Of a DNA stretch of 64,000 nucleotides, positions 17,826 to 26,252 are shown piece after piece. This stretch comes from Maricaulis virginensis. Lineage in GTDB: Bacteria > Pseudomonadota > Alphaproteobacteria > Caulobacterales > Maricaulaceae. The notes beneath the pieces are model-generated. The model had not been told where the DNA came from. It made no database searches and worked only from the letters and a program-made list of their open reading frames with translations. The DNA is taken from the NCBI RefSeq assembly GCF_027922185.1, contig NZ_BSFE01000004.1, forward strand, positions 1 to 64,000, written 5' to 3'. A program made the translations under genes and the position numbers. Numbering within the stretch: position 1 is the stretch's first letter; each line of letters opens with the position of its first letter.

Positions 17826-18116
17826 TCAGGTTCGGCGGAGGAGAACGGGGCGCATGCCCTGGATTGCCACCAGGCCGCATCCGGCAATCAGAAGCAGGAT
17901 CGCGACAACCAGGCTGGTGGGGCCCAGCCACCCGGCCAGCCAGACGAAAATGGGAACGGATGCGAAGGCGATCAGCAGCACGAGCGCCAGCAGCCCGCCG
18001 GCCTGCCAGCCCAGAATGGCATCGCACTGACTGCAGGAAAACTGGCTGCCGGTATTCATCCGCCAGATCGTGTTGGCGGGCAGCTTTGCGCTGCAGGCCG
18101 GGCAGGTCTTGTGCAT
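17826..18116 (-). CDS. Small zinc-ribbon membrane protein
   Basis: A 96-residue protein with an N-terminal double CxxC zinc ribbon (MHKTCPACSAKLP and SCSQCDAILG, about 25 residues apart) followed by two hydrophobic helices (about 45-65 and 68-85) and a basic tail (RPVLLRR). The start at 18116 follows AGGAACG; the open frame extends another 29 codons without coding character. Similar short ribbon-plus-two-helix proteins occur in proteobacteria without known function. Confidence 0.7.
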   Translation of the reverse strand: MHKTCPACSAKLPANTIWRMNTGSQFSCSQCDAILGWQAGGLLALVLLIAFASVPIFVWLAGWLGPTSLVVAILLLIAGCGLVAIQGMRPVLLRRT

Positions 18117-18198
18117 GGTAACGTTCCTACTGCGTAAGACCAAGCATAGCACGTCATGACTGCATGAAAACTCAGGGACTTTCTGGCCAATGTCCCGT

Positions 18199-18366
18199 GT
18201 CATCCCTGACGGATGCCCGGCTCCGGGCCGGGCGGAGATCAGGGACCCATAATCCCGGTGCTTCTCCGGACATTCGCTGTACCGGCATCAAGCCTGCTTG
18301 TGCGCAAGCCGGGCGTATGGGTCCCGGCACTGCGTCCCGCCGCCGCGGGACTCCGGCCGGGATGAC
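18199..18366. repeat. Long imperfect palindromic intergenic element
   Basis: The outer ends are GTCATCCC (18199-18206) and GGGATGAC (18359-18366). Nested inside are AGGGACCCATA (18241-18251) and TATGGGTCCC (18316-18325), and further short GC palindromes. The whole 168-base stretch can fold on itself. It fills the gap between hemB and the zinc-ribbon gene, both on the minus strand. Elements starting GTCATCCC with internal GGGACCCATA are common between genes in alphaproteobacteria. No gene is seen in it. Confidence 0.65.
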
Positions 18367-18380
18367 ACCGGGGTGGCCGG

Positions 18381-19361
18381 CTATCCGTTCAGCACTCGCG
18401 CCGCCCGCGGTGCGAAATAGGTGATGATCCCTGCGGCGCCCGCGCGCTTGAAGGCGAGGAGGCTTTCCATCATCACGCGTTCGCCGTCGATCCAGGCATT
18501 GGCGGCGGCGGCCTCGATCATGGCGTATTCGCCGGAGACCTGGAAGGCGTAGACCGGGACGGGGAAGGTATCGGAAAGGGCGCGGACGATATCGAGATAG
18601 GGCAGGCCGGGCTTGACCATCACCATGTCGGCACCCTCGGCGATGTCGAGCTCGACCTCGCGGATCGCCTCGTCGCGATTGGCGGGGTCCATCTGATAGG
18701 TCTGCTTGTCGCCTTTCAGGGCCGCCGCCGAGCCGATCGCCTCGCGATAGGGGCCGTAGAAGCCGGAAGCGTATTTGGCGGCGTAGGAGAGGATCATCGT
18801 GTCGTGATGGCCGTCCGCTTCCAGCGCGTCGCGGATCGTGCCGATGCGGCCATCCATCATGTCGGACGGGGCGACGACGTCGCAGCCGGCCTGCGCTTGG
18901 ACCAGGGCCTGGGCGACCAGTTGTTCGACGGTGGCGTCATTGGCGATGCGATCGCCGTCGAGCACGCCGTCATGACCGTGCGTGGTGAAGGGGTCGAGCG
19001 CGACATCGCAGATCACACCCACATTGGGTGCAGCCTCCTTGATGGTGCGGATCGCATTCGGCACCAGACCGTCCGGATTGAGGGCCTCGGAACCGGAATC
19101 ATCCTTCTTCGCCGGATCGATGTGCGGGAAAATCGCCATCGCCGGAATGCCCAGATCCTGGGCTTCCTTCGCCGCCTTCGCCAGTGCGGAAAGCGACAGG
19201 CGGTCGACGCCCGGCATCGCCATCACCGGTTCGACCGGATCGGCCGTGTCGGACACCACGACGGACCAGATCAGATCGTTCACTGTCAGGGTATTCTGGC
19301 GCACGAGGCGGCGCGACCAGTCGGCCTGACGGGTGCGGCGAAGGCGTGTGGACGGGTACAT
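18381..19361 (-). CDS. hemB: Delta-aminolevulinic acid dehydratase (porphobilinogen synthase)
   Basis: Condenses two 5-aminolevulinate molecules to porphobilinogen, the second step of haem synthesis here (hemA is at 24066). The 326-residue protein has both active-site lysines, in SYAAKYASGFYGPYR and MVMVKPGLPYLD. The metal site reads CDVALDPFTTHGHDG, where the Zn type has further Cys residues; the Asp version belongs to the Mg/allosteric class usual in alphaproteobacteria. Divergent from the acyl-CoA dehydrogenase gene across about 155 bases. Confidence 0.96.
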   Translation of the reverse strand: MYPSTRLRRTRQADWSRRLVRQNTLTVNDLIWSVVVSDTADPVEPVMAMPGVDRLSLSALAKAAKEAQDLGIPAMAIFPHIDPAKKDDSGSEALNPDGLVPNAIRTIKEAAPNVGVICDVALDPFTTHGHDGVLDGDRIANDATVEQLVAQALVQAQAGCDVVAPSDMMDGRIGTIRDALEADGHHDTMILSYAAKYASGFYGPYREAIGSAAALKGDKQTYQMDPANRDEAIREVELDIAEGADMVMVKPGLPYLDIVRALSDTFPVPVYAFQVSGEYAMIEAAAANAWIDGERVMMESLLAFKRAGAAGIITYFAPRAARVLNG

Positions 19362-19516
19362 GGCGGGCGCGTGTCCTTGTCGTCAGAGGCCGGAATGACG
19401 GCCGGGGTGTGCGTTATCGAACTTGCCGTGCGCGTCAGCCCGCGTTACGGCTCCGTTCCAGATCGCTTCGGCAAAATTTGTCTCCACAGGACCATATAAG
19501 CAACAGGAGCGCTGCG

Positions 19517-20653
19517 GTGCATTTCGCTCTTACAGAAGATCAGACCCTCATTCGCGACATGGCGAGAAAATTCGCCGAAGACCGTCTCAAGCCCAATGCG
19601 GCCCGCTGGGACGAGGAAAAGCACTTCCCCGTCGAGGTGATGCGCGAGGCGGCCGAGCTCGGCTTTGCCGGTATCTACACGCGCGAGGATGTCGGCGGCT
19701 CCAATCTGACGCGTCTCGATGCCGCACTCATTTTCGAGGAATTGTCGCGCGGCTGTGTCGCCACGGCGGCCTTCCTGTCGATCCACAATATGTGCGCCTG
19801 GATGATCGACACCTGGGGCAATGAGGACCAGCGCCAGCGCTTCCTGCCGCAGATGATGACGATGGAGAAGATCGCGTCCTACTGTCTCACCGAACCGGGT
19901 GCGGGCTCGGATGCGGCCAGTCTGAAGACCAGGGCCGTGCGCGACGGCGATCACTACGTGCTCAACGGCGCCAAGGCCTTCATCTCCGGCGCGGGCACGT
20001 CCGACTATTACGTCGTCATGTGCCGCACGGGCGGCGAGGGGCCCAAGGGCATCTCGACCATCGTGGTGGAAAAGGACACGCCGGGCCTCTCCTTCGGTGC
20101 CAATGAGAAGAAGATGGGCTGGAATGCCCAGCCGACGCGCATCGTCAATTTCGAGGATTGCCGTGTGCCGGCGGAGAACCTGCTCGCCGAAGAGGGCATG
20201 GGTTTCACCCTGGCGATGAAGGGGCTGAATGGCGGCCGCATCAATATCGGCGCCTGTTCGCTGGGCGGCGCGACCGAGGCGTTCGAGGTGGCCAAGGCCT
20301 ATGTCGGCACCCGCAAGCAGTTCGGCCGCGAACTGTCGCAGTTCCAGGTGACCCAGTTCAGGCTGGCCGACATGGCGACCGAGCTGGAGGCGTCGCGCCT
20401 GATGCTCTACCGCGCCGCGGCCTCGGTCGATGCCGGCGATCCGTCTGCGGCCAAGTATTGCGCCATGGCCAAGCGGTTCGCGACGGATACGTGTTTCGAC
20501 GTCGCCAATCAGGCCTTGCAGCTGCATGGCGGCTACGGCTACCTCAAGGATTATCCGCTCGAGCGGATCGTGCGTGACCTGCGCGTCCACCAGATCCTGG
20601 AGGGCACGAACGAGATCATGCGCGTCATCATCGCGAAAGATGAGCTGAAATAG
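19517..20653 (+). CDS. Acyl-CoA dehydrogenase, isobutyryl-CoA type
   Basis: FAD enzyme that oxidises an acyl-CoA to the 2-enoyl-CoA. The 378-residue protein starts with GTG at 19517 behind CAGGAGCG. It shows the family signatures: CLTEPGAGSDAASLKT near residue 125, GGRINIGACSLGGA near 240, and HQILEGTNEIMR at the end with the usual catalytic Glu of short-chain dehydrogenases. The neighbours, a 3-hydroxyisobutyryl-CoA hydrolase and 3-hydroxyisobutyrate dehydrogenase, point to isobutyryl-CoA to methacrylyl-CoA in valine breakdown. Methacrylyl-CoA hydratase and methylmalonate-semialdehyde dehydrogenase are not in the window. Confidence 0.92.
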   Translation: MHFALTEDQTLIRDMARKFAEDRLKPNAARWDEEKHFPVEVMREAAELGFAGIYTREDVGGSNLTRLDAALIFEELSRGCVATAAFLSIHNMCAWMIDTWGNEDQRQRFLPQMMTMEKIASYCLTEPGAGSDAASLKTRAVRDGDHYVLNGAKAFISGAGTSDYYVVMCRTGGEGPKGISTIVVEKDTPGLSFGANEKKMGWNAQPTRIVNFEDCRVPAENLLAEEGMGFTLAMKGLNGGRINIGACSLGGATEAFEVAKAYVGTRKQFGRELSQFQVTQFRLADMATELEASRLMLYRAAASVDAGDPSAAKYCAMAKRFATDTCFDVANQALQLHGGYGYLKDYPLERIVRDLRVHQILEGTNEIMRVIIAKDELK

Positions 20654-20677
20654 GCCGAGCTGAAGCAGGAGAGTATC

Positions 20678-21115
20678 ATCGCCGAGGAAAACCAGCCTGG
20701 CCTGTCGAACCGGGCCTTCGAGACCAGCGAGGCCGCGTTCCAGGCGGCCTGCGACGAGCTGAATACCGTTCTCGCGCCGGAGCAGCCGCTGCCGGCCATC
20801 ATCCTGGATGCGCGCAGCGAGTTCGGTTCGGACGCGCCGCTCGCCTTCGACAGCGACGGCAACGCCAATGTGATGCTGAAAGTGGCGTCCGGGGACGGCG
20901 GTTTCATCGTCTTCTCGCGCACCATCGGAGCCCCGCAGAAGGGGCTGGATGCCGGCGACCTGGTGTGCTGGGTGCCGCTGCAGCATGACGAGGCGCTGGC
21001 CGGGGAATCCAACGATCCGCGCTTTGGCTGGGTCGGCCTGGTGTTCGCGGCCCTGGAGCCGGAATGGAAGGATGGCGACTGGGTGATGCGCGAATTCTAC
21101 GGCGATACCGAATAG
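20678..21115 (+). CDS. Unknown protein lacking a canonical start codon
   Basis: From the TAG of the acyl-CoA dehydrogenase to 21115 one frame is open with normal G+C-rich third positions. The first ATG/GTG/TTG is at 20870, far inside. A good ribosome site (CAGGAG, 20666-20671) is followed six bases later by ATC at 20678, and ATC GCC GAG GAA looks like a mutated ATG start. From there the protein is 145 residues, soluble, acidic, with NRAFETSEAAFQAACDELN, a GDGGFIVFSRT core and WVGLVFAALEPEWKDGDW near the end. I do not recognise it. It sits inside the valine group, so a linked role is possible. Alternatives: a rare ATC start, a sequencing error, TAG readthrough, or inactivation. Confidence 0.6.
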   Translation: MAEENQPGLSNRAFETSEAAFQAACDELNTVLAPEQPLPAIILDARSEFGSDAPLAFDSDGNANVMLKVASGDGGFIVFSRTIGAPQKGLDAGDLVCWVPLQHDEALAGESNDPRFGWVGLVFAALEPEWKDGDWVMREFYGDTE

Positions 21116-21194
21116 GCCGCAGACGCGGTCTTGGATGCCGGCGGCGTCCGGCCTAAACAGCGCATCAGTGAGTAAGACAAAGAGGCCTGCGCCC

Positions 21195-22259
21195 ATGACC
21201 GACGAACCGGAAATCATCGCCCGCAAGACCGGCCAGGTGGGCCGTATCACGCTGAACCGTCCCAAGGCGCTCAACGCGCTGACCCATGGCATGTGCCTTG
21301 CCATGATCGAGGCGCTGGAGGCCTGGAAGGACGATGACGCGGTCAAGGCGGTCGTGGTCGACGGGGCCGGCGAGAAGGGCTTCTGCGCCGGCGGCGACAT
21401 TCTCCAGCTGCACAATTCGGGCAAGGCCGGTGATGACCGGGCCTGGCTGTTCTGGCGCGACGAATACAGGCTCAACACGCTGATCCATCACTATCCCAAA
21501 CCCTATGTCGCCCTGATCGACGGCATCACCATGGGGGGCGGTGTCGGCGTGTCGGTGCACGGCTCGCACCGGGTGGCCGGCGATCGCACGGTGTTCGCCA
21601 TGCCGGAAACCGGGATCGGCTTTCACCCGGATGTCGGCGGCGCCTATTTCCTGCCGCGCCTGGCCGGCGAGATCGGCACCTGGATGGGGCTGACGGGGGC
21701 ACGCCTGAAGGCGCCGGACTGCATCGCGGCGGGCCTGGCAACGCATTACTGCCCCTCCGGCCAGACCGAAGCGCTGATCGCGGCGCTGGAGGCGGCGGAC
21801 CTGTCCGACGAGGACGCGCTGGAGGTTCTGCTGGAGGAATTCTCCGGCGATCCCGGCGACAGCGAGCTGGCGCATACGCGTGGCCTGATTGACGCCGCCT
21901 TTGCCGGCGACCGGGTCGAGGACATCGTGGCGCGGATCGAGGGCGCGGGCGACAGCTGGTCGGCCAAGCAGGCCCAGATCATCGCCAGCAAGTCGCCGAC
22001 GGCGCTGAAACTGACCCTGGCCTGCCTGCGCAGGGGCGGGGATCTCAGCTTCGAGGATGTGATGCGCCAGGATCTGCGCGTGTCCAGCTGGTGCCTGACA
22101 GGCACGGATTTCTACGAAGGCGTGCGCGCCGTGATCATCGACAAGGATCACGCGCCGAAATGGTCGCCGGCGACGGTGGCCGAGGTCGACGATGCGGCGA
22201 TCGAGGCCGCCTTTGCGCCGCTCGACAGCGACCATGAAATGACATTCCTCGGCGAATAG
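21195..22259 (+). CDS. 3-hydroxyisobutyryl-CoA hydrolase (enoyl-CoA hydratase family)
   Basis: A crotonase-fold protein of 354 residues. The oxyanion-hole segments are GFCAGGDILQL near residue 62 and DGITMGGGVGVSVHGSHRV near 110, then AMPETGIGFHPDVGGAYFLPRL, which is characteristic of 3-hydroxyisobutyryl-CoA hydrolases rather than ordinary hydratases; so are the extra length and the C-terminal DFYEGVRAVIIDKDHAPKW. It releases free 3-hydroxyisobutyrate in valine degradation. The start at 21195 follows AGAGG; the open frame extends upstream without coding character. The next gene acts on the product. Confidence 0.92.
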   Translation: MTDEPEIIARKTGQVGRITLNRPKALNALTHGMCLAMIEALEAWKDDDAVKAVVVDGAGEKGFCAGGDILQLHNSGKAGDDRAWLFWRDEYRLNTLIHHYPKPYVALIDGITMGGGVGVSVHGSHRVAGDRTVFAMPETGIGFHPDVGGAYFLPRLAGEIGTWMGLTGARLKAPDCIAAGLATHYCPSGQTEALIAALEAADLSDEDALEVLLEEFSGDPGDSELAHTRGLIDAAFAGDRVEDIVARIEGAGDSWSAKQAQIIASKSPTALKLTLACLRRGGDLSFEDVMRQDLRVSSWCLTGTDFYEGVRAVIIDKDHAPKWSPATVAEVDDAAIEAAFAPLDSDHEMTFLGE

Positions 22260-22297
22260 CGCCGGTCCAGCGAGACAATTCCACGGGAGAAGCAGTG

Positions 22298-23188
22298 ATG
22301 GCGAAGATTGCCTTTATCGGTCTTGGAAACATGGGATCGGGCATGGCGGCCAATCTGGTGAAGGCCGGACATGAAGTGCTGGCCTTCGATCTCAGCGCCG
22401 ATGCCGTCGCGCACGCCGTGAACAGTGGCGCCAGCGCCGCTGCGTCGGCTGGCGATGCGGTCGCGGCGGCGGAAGCCGTGGTGACGATGCTGCCGGCGGG
22501 CAAGCATGTGCGCGCGGTCTATGAGGGCGAGATTTTCGGCGCTGCGGCGCCCGGTACGCTGTTCATGGACTGCTCGACCATCGACGTTGCCAGTGCGCGG
22601 CATGTCGGCGGGCTGGCGGTGGAGAAGGGCTTCCGCTTTGTCGACGCGCCGGTTTCCGGCGGTGTGGCGGCGGCCCAGGGCGGCACGCTGACCTTCATGG
22701 TCGGCGGATCGGAAGCCGATTTCGCGGCCGCCGAGGTCTTCCTTGATGCGATGGGCAAGGCGGTGCTGCGGGCCGGCGATCTGGGCGCCGGGCAGGCGGC
22801 CAAGATCTGCAACAACATGCTGCTCGCCATCACCATGATCGGCACGTGCGAGGCCTTTGCGCTGGCCGACAAGCTGGGTCTGGATGCGCAGAAATTCTTC
22901 GACATCTCGTCCAGGGCGTCCGGCCAGTCCTGGTCGATGACCAGCTATTGCCCGGTGCCGGGGCCGATCCCGACCACGCCGGCAAACAATGGCTACAAGC
23001 CGGGTTTTGCCACGGCGATGATGCTGAAGGATCTCAAGCTTGCCCAGGATGCCGCCCAGACCGCCGGTGCGGCGACGCCGCTGGGTGCCCAGGCTGAAGC
23101 GCTCTACGCCATGTTCGACAATCTCGGTGGCGGCGCGTCGGACTTCTCCGGCATCTACAAGCTGCTCGACGGCAGCTGGGGCGATTAG
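22298..23188 (+). CDS. mmsB: 3-hydroxyisobutyrate dehydrogenase
   Basis: Oxidises 3-hydroxyisobutyrate to methylmalonate semialdehyde with NAD. The 296-residue protein has FIGLGNMGSGMAANLVKAGH at the start, FVDAPVSGGVAAAQGGTLTF near 120, and GAGQAAKICNNMLLAI near 165 with the catalytic Lys. The end, KDLKLAQDAAQ, is typical of MmsB. I chose ATG 22298, spaced from GGGAGAAG; an in-frame GTG lies one codon upstream. Last gene of the valine group. Confidence 0.93.
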   Translation: MAKIAFIGLGNMGSGMAANLVKAGHEVLAFDLSADAVAHAVNSGASAAASAGDAVAAAEAVVTMLPAGKHVRAVYEGEIFGAAAPGTLFMDCSTIDVASARHVGGLAVEKGFRFVDAPVSGGVAAAQGGTLTFMVGGSEADFAAAEVFLDAMGKAVLRAGDLGAGQAAKICNNMLLAITMIGTCEAFALADKLGLDAQKFFDISSRASGQSWSMTSYCPVPGPIPTTPANNGYKPGFATAMMLKDLKLAQDAAQTAGAATPLGAQAEALYAMFDNLGGGASDFSGIYKLLDGSWGD

Positions 23189-23349
23189 CCGGCGGACCCA
23201 GATTCTGAGGGTTTTCAAGGCCTGCCAACGCGTCCGGCAGCGGGCAGCGCGCCGCCGTCCGCAACGGATTGCGTCCCGTTAAGGGGATTTTTGCCCTTTG
23301 CCGCTAGGCTCCGCTCACAAGATCGAAAAAGATCGGGTGGAGTGGTCAA

Positions 23350-23841
23350 ATGGTCATGGCAGAAAACATGGCGCCGGATGCGGCGCCGAACATGGAATAT
23401 CTCGAGCTTCTTCAACTCGTGGAGCGCCTGCACCGGCAGCTCCTGGATGTGGTGAAGGATGAGCTCGATCGCGAGGGGCTGGACGATCTGAACTCGGTCC
23501 AGGCGCTGCTGCTCTTCAATATCGGTGACCAGGAACTGACCGCTGGCGAACTGCGTACGCGCGGTCACTATCTCGGCTCCAACGTCTCCTACAATCTCAA
23601 GAAGCTCGTCGATGCCGGTTATATCCGCCACGAGCGCTCGGAAGTCGACCGCCGTTCGGTCCGCGTCAGCCTGACCGAAACAGGTCATGCCGTCCGCGCC
23701 CGGCTGAACACGCTCTTCGCCCGCCAGGGCACGGCGCTGTCGCCGGTCGGCGGCGTTGAGGTGGACCAGTTGCCGGCGGTGAATACGGCGCTGACCCGTA
23801 TTGAACGCTTCTGGGCCGATCACATCCGGTTCCGCATGTAG
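23350..23841 (+). CDS. ldtR: MarR-family regulator, LdtR-like
   Basis: A 163-residue winged-helix regulator. The DNA-binding part reads LTAGELRTRGHYLGSNVSYNLKKLVDAGYI, with a DRRSVRVSLTETG wing, and closely follows LdtR of Rhizobiales and Liberibacter, which controls an L,D-transpeptidase and stress tolerance. In other alphaproteobacteria ldtR is found near hemB, glyA and related genes, as here (from memory). No transpeptidase gene is adjacent. The start at 23350 is spaced seven bases from GTGGAG. A strong terminator follows. Confidence 0.82.
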   Translation: MVMAENMAPDAAPNMEYLELLQLVERLHRQLLDVVKDELDREGLDDLNSVQALLLFNIGDQELTAGELRTRGHYLGSNVSYNLKKLVDAGYIRHERSEVDRRSVRVSLTETGHAVRARLNTLFARQGTALSPVGGVEVDQLPAVNTALTRIERFWADHIRFRM

Positions 23842-23868
23842 GCAGTGACTGTCTCTGACCAGGATCGA

Positions 23869-23898
23869 GGCGCGGTTTCCCCGGAAACCGCGCCTTTT
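23869..23898 (+). terminator. Rho-independent terminator after ldtR
   Basis: GGCGCGGTTTCC (23869-23880) pairs perfectly with GGAAACCGCGCC (23883-23894) across a two-base gap, so in practice the top pairs open into a loop. TTTTCTTT follows. It separates ldtR from hemA. Confidence 0.88.
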
Positions 23899-24065
23899 CT
23901 TTGCGCCTAAGTGTCGGTTATGATGCAGCTATAACAGGGCTGTGCGGCGCCTGTTGTGAAATATTGCTGAGGTGCGGCGCTCTGTCCTGTCGCGGTCGGG
24001 AAACAATCCCTCTAAAACCCGGTCCGAGGCCTGTTTTGGCTGCAGAATCAAGAAAGGCTCCGCCC

Positions 24066-25292
24066 ATGAACTATCAGAACGCCTTCGCGGACGCGGTCCG
24101 CCGGGTCAAGGCTGAAGGCCGCTACCGGGTGTTTGCCGATCTTCTGCGCCGCAAGGGCGAATTCCCCGTTGCACGCTGGCGTTCGCCGGACGGCAATGTG
24201 CGCGATGTGACGGTGTGGTGCTCGAACGATTATCTCGGCATGGGCCAGGTGCCCTGCGTCGTCGAGTCGATGAAGAAGGCGATCGACGATGTCGGTTCCG
24301 GCGCCGGCGGTACCCGCAATATCTCCGGCACGACCCATTATCATGTCGAACTGGAGCGTTCGCTGGCCGACCTGCACCGCAAGGACGGCGCGCTGCTCTT
24401 CACCTCGGGCTACATTGCCAATGAGGCGACGCTGTCGACCCTGGGCAAGATCCTGCCGGGGCTGATCATGTTCTCCGACGAACTGAACCATGCCTCGATG
24501 ATCGAAGGTGTGAAGGGCGCGCGCTGCGAGAAGCGGATCTGGCGCCACAATGACGTCGCGCACCTGGAAGAATTGCTGGCTGCGGCACCGGCCGATGCGC
24601 CGAAGGTCATCGCCTTCGAGTCGGTCTATTCGATGGATGGCGATATCGGCCCGATCGAGGCGGTCTGCGACCTGGCCGAGAAATACAATGCGCTGACCTA
24701 TCTCGATGAAGTTCATGCGGTGGGGCTGTACGGCCTGCGTGGCGCCGGCATTGCCGAGCGTGACGGTCTGATGCACCGCGTCGACATCATCGAGGGTACG
24801 CTGGGCAAGGCCTTTGGCGTGATGGGCGGGTACATCGCCGCCGACGGGGCGATCTGCGATGCGATCCGCTCGATGGCGCCGGGCTTTATCTTCACGACGG
24901 CGCTGCCGCCGGCCCTGGCCGCGGGCGCCCGGGCCAGCGTGGAGTATCTCAAATCCGCGCATCACCTGCGCGAACAGCACCAGGAGCGCGCCGCCACGCT
25001 GAAGGCCCGCCTCAACGGCGCCGGTTTCCCGGTGCTGGAAAGCTCCGTCACGCACATCGTGCCGGTGCATGTCGGCGATCCGGTGCTGTGCAAGCGCATT
25101 TCCGACATGCTGCTCGACGATCACGGCATCTACGTTCAGCCGATCAACTATCCCACCGTGCCGCGCGGCACGGAGCGGCTGCGCCTGACCCCGACGCCCT
25201 TGCACACGGACGCAATGTTCGACACGCTGATCGAGGCGCTGGACGATGTCTGGCAGCGCGCGTCGGAACAGACCGGGGTGGCCCGCGCCTGA
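24066..25292 (+). CDS. hemA: 5-aminolevulinate synthase
   Basis: Condenses glycine and succinyl-CoA to 5-aminolevulinate, the first step of haem synthesis by the C4 pathway used in alphaproteobacteria. The PLP Lys is K248 in EGTLGKAFGVMGGYI, the same number as in Rhodobacter ALAS. Other marks: WCSNDYLGMG near 53, GAGGTRNISGTTHYHVELE near 80, YLDEVHAVGLYG near 215. 408 residues, normal length. The frame is open upstream to 23901, but the protein start MNYQNAF at 24066 is typical of the family. Glycine is supplied by glyA 2 kb downstream. Confidence 0.96.
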   Translation: MNYQNAFADAVRRVKAEGRYRVFADLLRRKGEFPVARWRSPDGNVRDVTVWCSNDYLGMGQVPCVVESMKKAIDDVGSGAGGTRNISGTTHYHVELERSLADLHRKDGALLFTSGYIANEATLSTLGKILPGLIMFSDELNHASMIEGVKGARCEKRIWRHNDVAHLEELLAAAPADAPKVIAFESVYSMDGDIGPIEAVCDLAEKYNALTYLDEVHAVGLYGLRGAGIAERDGLMHRVDIIEGTLGKAFGVMGGYIAADGAICDAIRSMAPGFIFTTALPPALAAGARASVEYLKSAHHLREQHQERAATLKARLNGAGFPVLESSVTHIVPVHVGDPVLCKRISDMLLDDHGIYVQPINYPTVPRGTERLRLTPTPLHTDAMFDTLIEALDDVWQRASEQTGVARA

Positions 25293-25322
25293 CAATCCGG
25301 CGGCGGTCATTCTGGAGCGGCG

Positions 25323-25550
25323 ATGTCCGGTCGTGAGATCTACATTGAGGTGATGGCGATCGGGCAGGCACTCCGGGTCGCTGCGATCGACGCCGAGACG
25401 GGCGAGGAGCTGGTTTTCCAGGTTCCCCGCAACACGCCGCGCCAGGAGATCGACGCGCTTGCCCGGGCGAAGGTCGAGTGGAAACTCTCACGCAATGCAG
25501 ACAATGAAAAACGGCCGGACACAGGGTCCGGCCGTGGTATTCGTGTGTGA
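25323..25550 (+). CDS. Small DUF6898-like protein
   Basis: A 75-residue protein starting 30 bases after hemA with a good GGAG site. It has MSGREIYIEVMAIGQALRVAAIDAETGEEL, then QVPRNTPRQEIDALARAKVEWKL (each part compact, beta-rich then one helix). This matches my memory of the small DUF6898-type proteins of alphaproteobacteria, function unknown. The last dozen codons lie in the stem of the mucR terminator on the other strand, so the C-terminal sequence (RPDTGSGRGIRV) may be set by that hairpin rather than by selection on the protein. Confidence 0.65.
   Translation: MSGREIYIEVMAIGQALRVAAIDAETGEELVFQVPRNTPRQEIDALARAKVEWKLSRNADNEKRPDTGSGRGIRV
25511..25535 (-). terminator. Rho-independent terminator of mucR
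   Basis: ACGGCCGGAC-ACAGG-GTCCGGCCGT is a perfect 10-base-pair stem with a five-base loop. On the minus strand it is followed by TTTTC, so it ends mucR transcription. It lies within the last codons of the plus-strand 75-residue gene, an economical arrangement. Confidence 0.85.
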
Positions 25551-25565
25551 TATCCGAACGGAAGA

Positions 25566-25988
25566 TCAGCCGTCCTTCTTGCCGCGTCCCAGGCCGATAT
25601 CCTTGGCAAACTGCGAGCGCTTGCGCGAATAGGCCGGCGCGACCATCGGATAATCCGACGGCAGGTTCCATTTGCGGCGATAGTCGTCCGGCGACATGTT
25701 GTATTGCGAGCGCAGATAGCGCTTCAGCATTTTCAGCTTCTTGCCGTCTTCCAGACAGACGATGTAATCGTCGCTCACCGACTTCGATACGGCTACGGCC
25801 GGCTTCGTTTTCGGCTCCTGCTTCACCGTCGTTTCCGACACGTCCTTCATGGTCGCATGTACCGACTTGATCAGATCGGGAACATGCTCGGCCGGCATGG
25901 AATTGTGGGACAGATAGGAGGCGACGACGTCCGTCGTCATGCGCAGGAGTTCTTCCTTGTCGATTTCGGGGAAATTGTCATCTGCCAT
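25566..25988 (-). CDS. mucR: MucR/Ros family transcriptional regulator
   Basis: A 140-residue regulator of the Ros/MucR family; such proteins act as global H-NS-like silencers and, in Caulobacter, in the CtrA cell-cycle circuit. The zinc-finger region reads YIVCLEDGKKLKMLKRYL with SQYNMSPDDYRRKWNLPSDY after it. Of the four Ros zinc ligands only the first Cys (C78) is kept; the others are Asp81, Tyr91 and Tyr96. The conserved tail DYPMVAPAYSRKRSQFAKDIG is present. I use ATG 25988 behind GAAGG; the annotated-frame extension begins with TTG two codons earlier. Divergent from glyA across 264 bases of AT-richer DNA, where self-repression is likely. Confidence 0.9.
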   Translation of the reverse strand: MADDNFPEIDKEELLRMTTDVVASYLSHNSMPAEHVPDLIKSVHATMKDVSETTVKQEPKTKPAVAVSKSVSDDYIVCLEDGKKLKMLKRYLRSQYNMSPDDYRRKWNLPSDYPMVAPAYSRKRSQFAKDIGLGRGKKDG

Positions 25989-26252
25989 GATCAAACCTTC
26001 AAACGTTCGGGGGCGGCAGGGCCGGAATAGTGGCCCGATTCAAATTATCGATGGATGTTGGATATTATGTGGCAATGTGAAGTTCAAGCTCAAGCGGCAA
26101 ATAACATTTGTGCCGGAGCAGTTGGTTGCAGCAGTTTCAAATAATCTCAAATTGAGACGATGGCGGAAAATCTGCGCTGCAGGGCGGAAAACCCGGCTTG
26201 TGTCGCACGGGAGCGGGCCTTATCACACGGGGCAGCCGAGTAAGGAGTCGTC
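25989..26252. promoter_or_regulatory. AT-rich divergent control region mucR/glyA
   Basis: The region is clearly richer in A and T than its surroundings, especially 26040-26160 (CAAATTATCGATGG, TTGGATATTATG, TTTCAAATAATCTC). MucR-type proteins prefer AT-rich DNA with several T-A steps and usually repress their own gene, so this is the likely target. No clear promoter pair could be fixed. No gene is seen. Confidence 0.45.
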
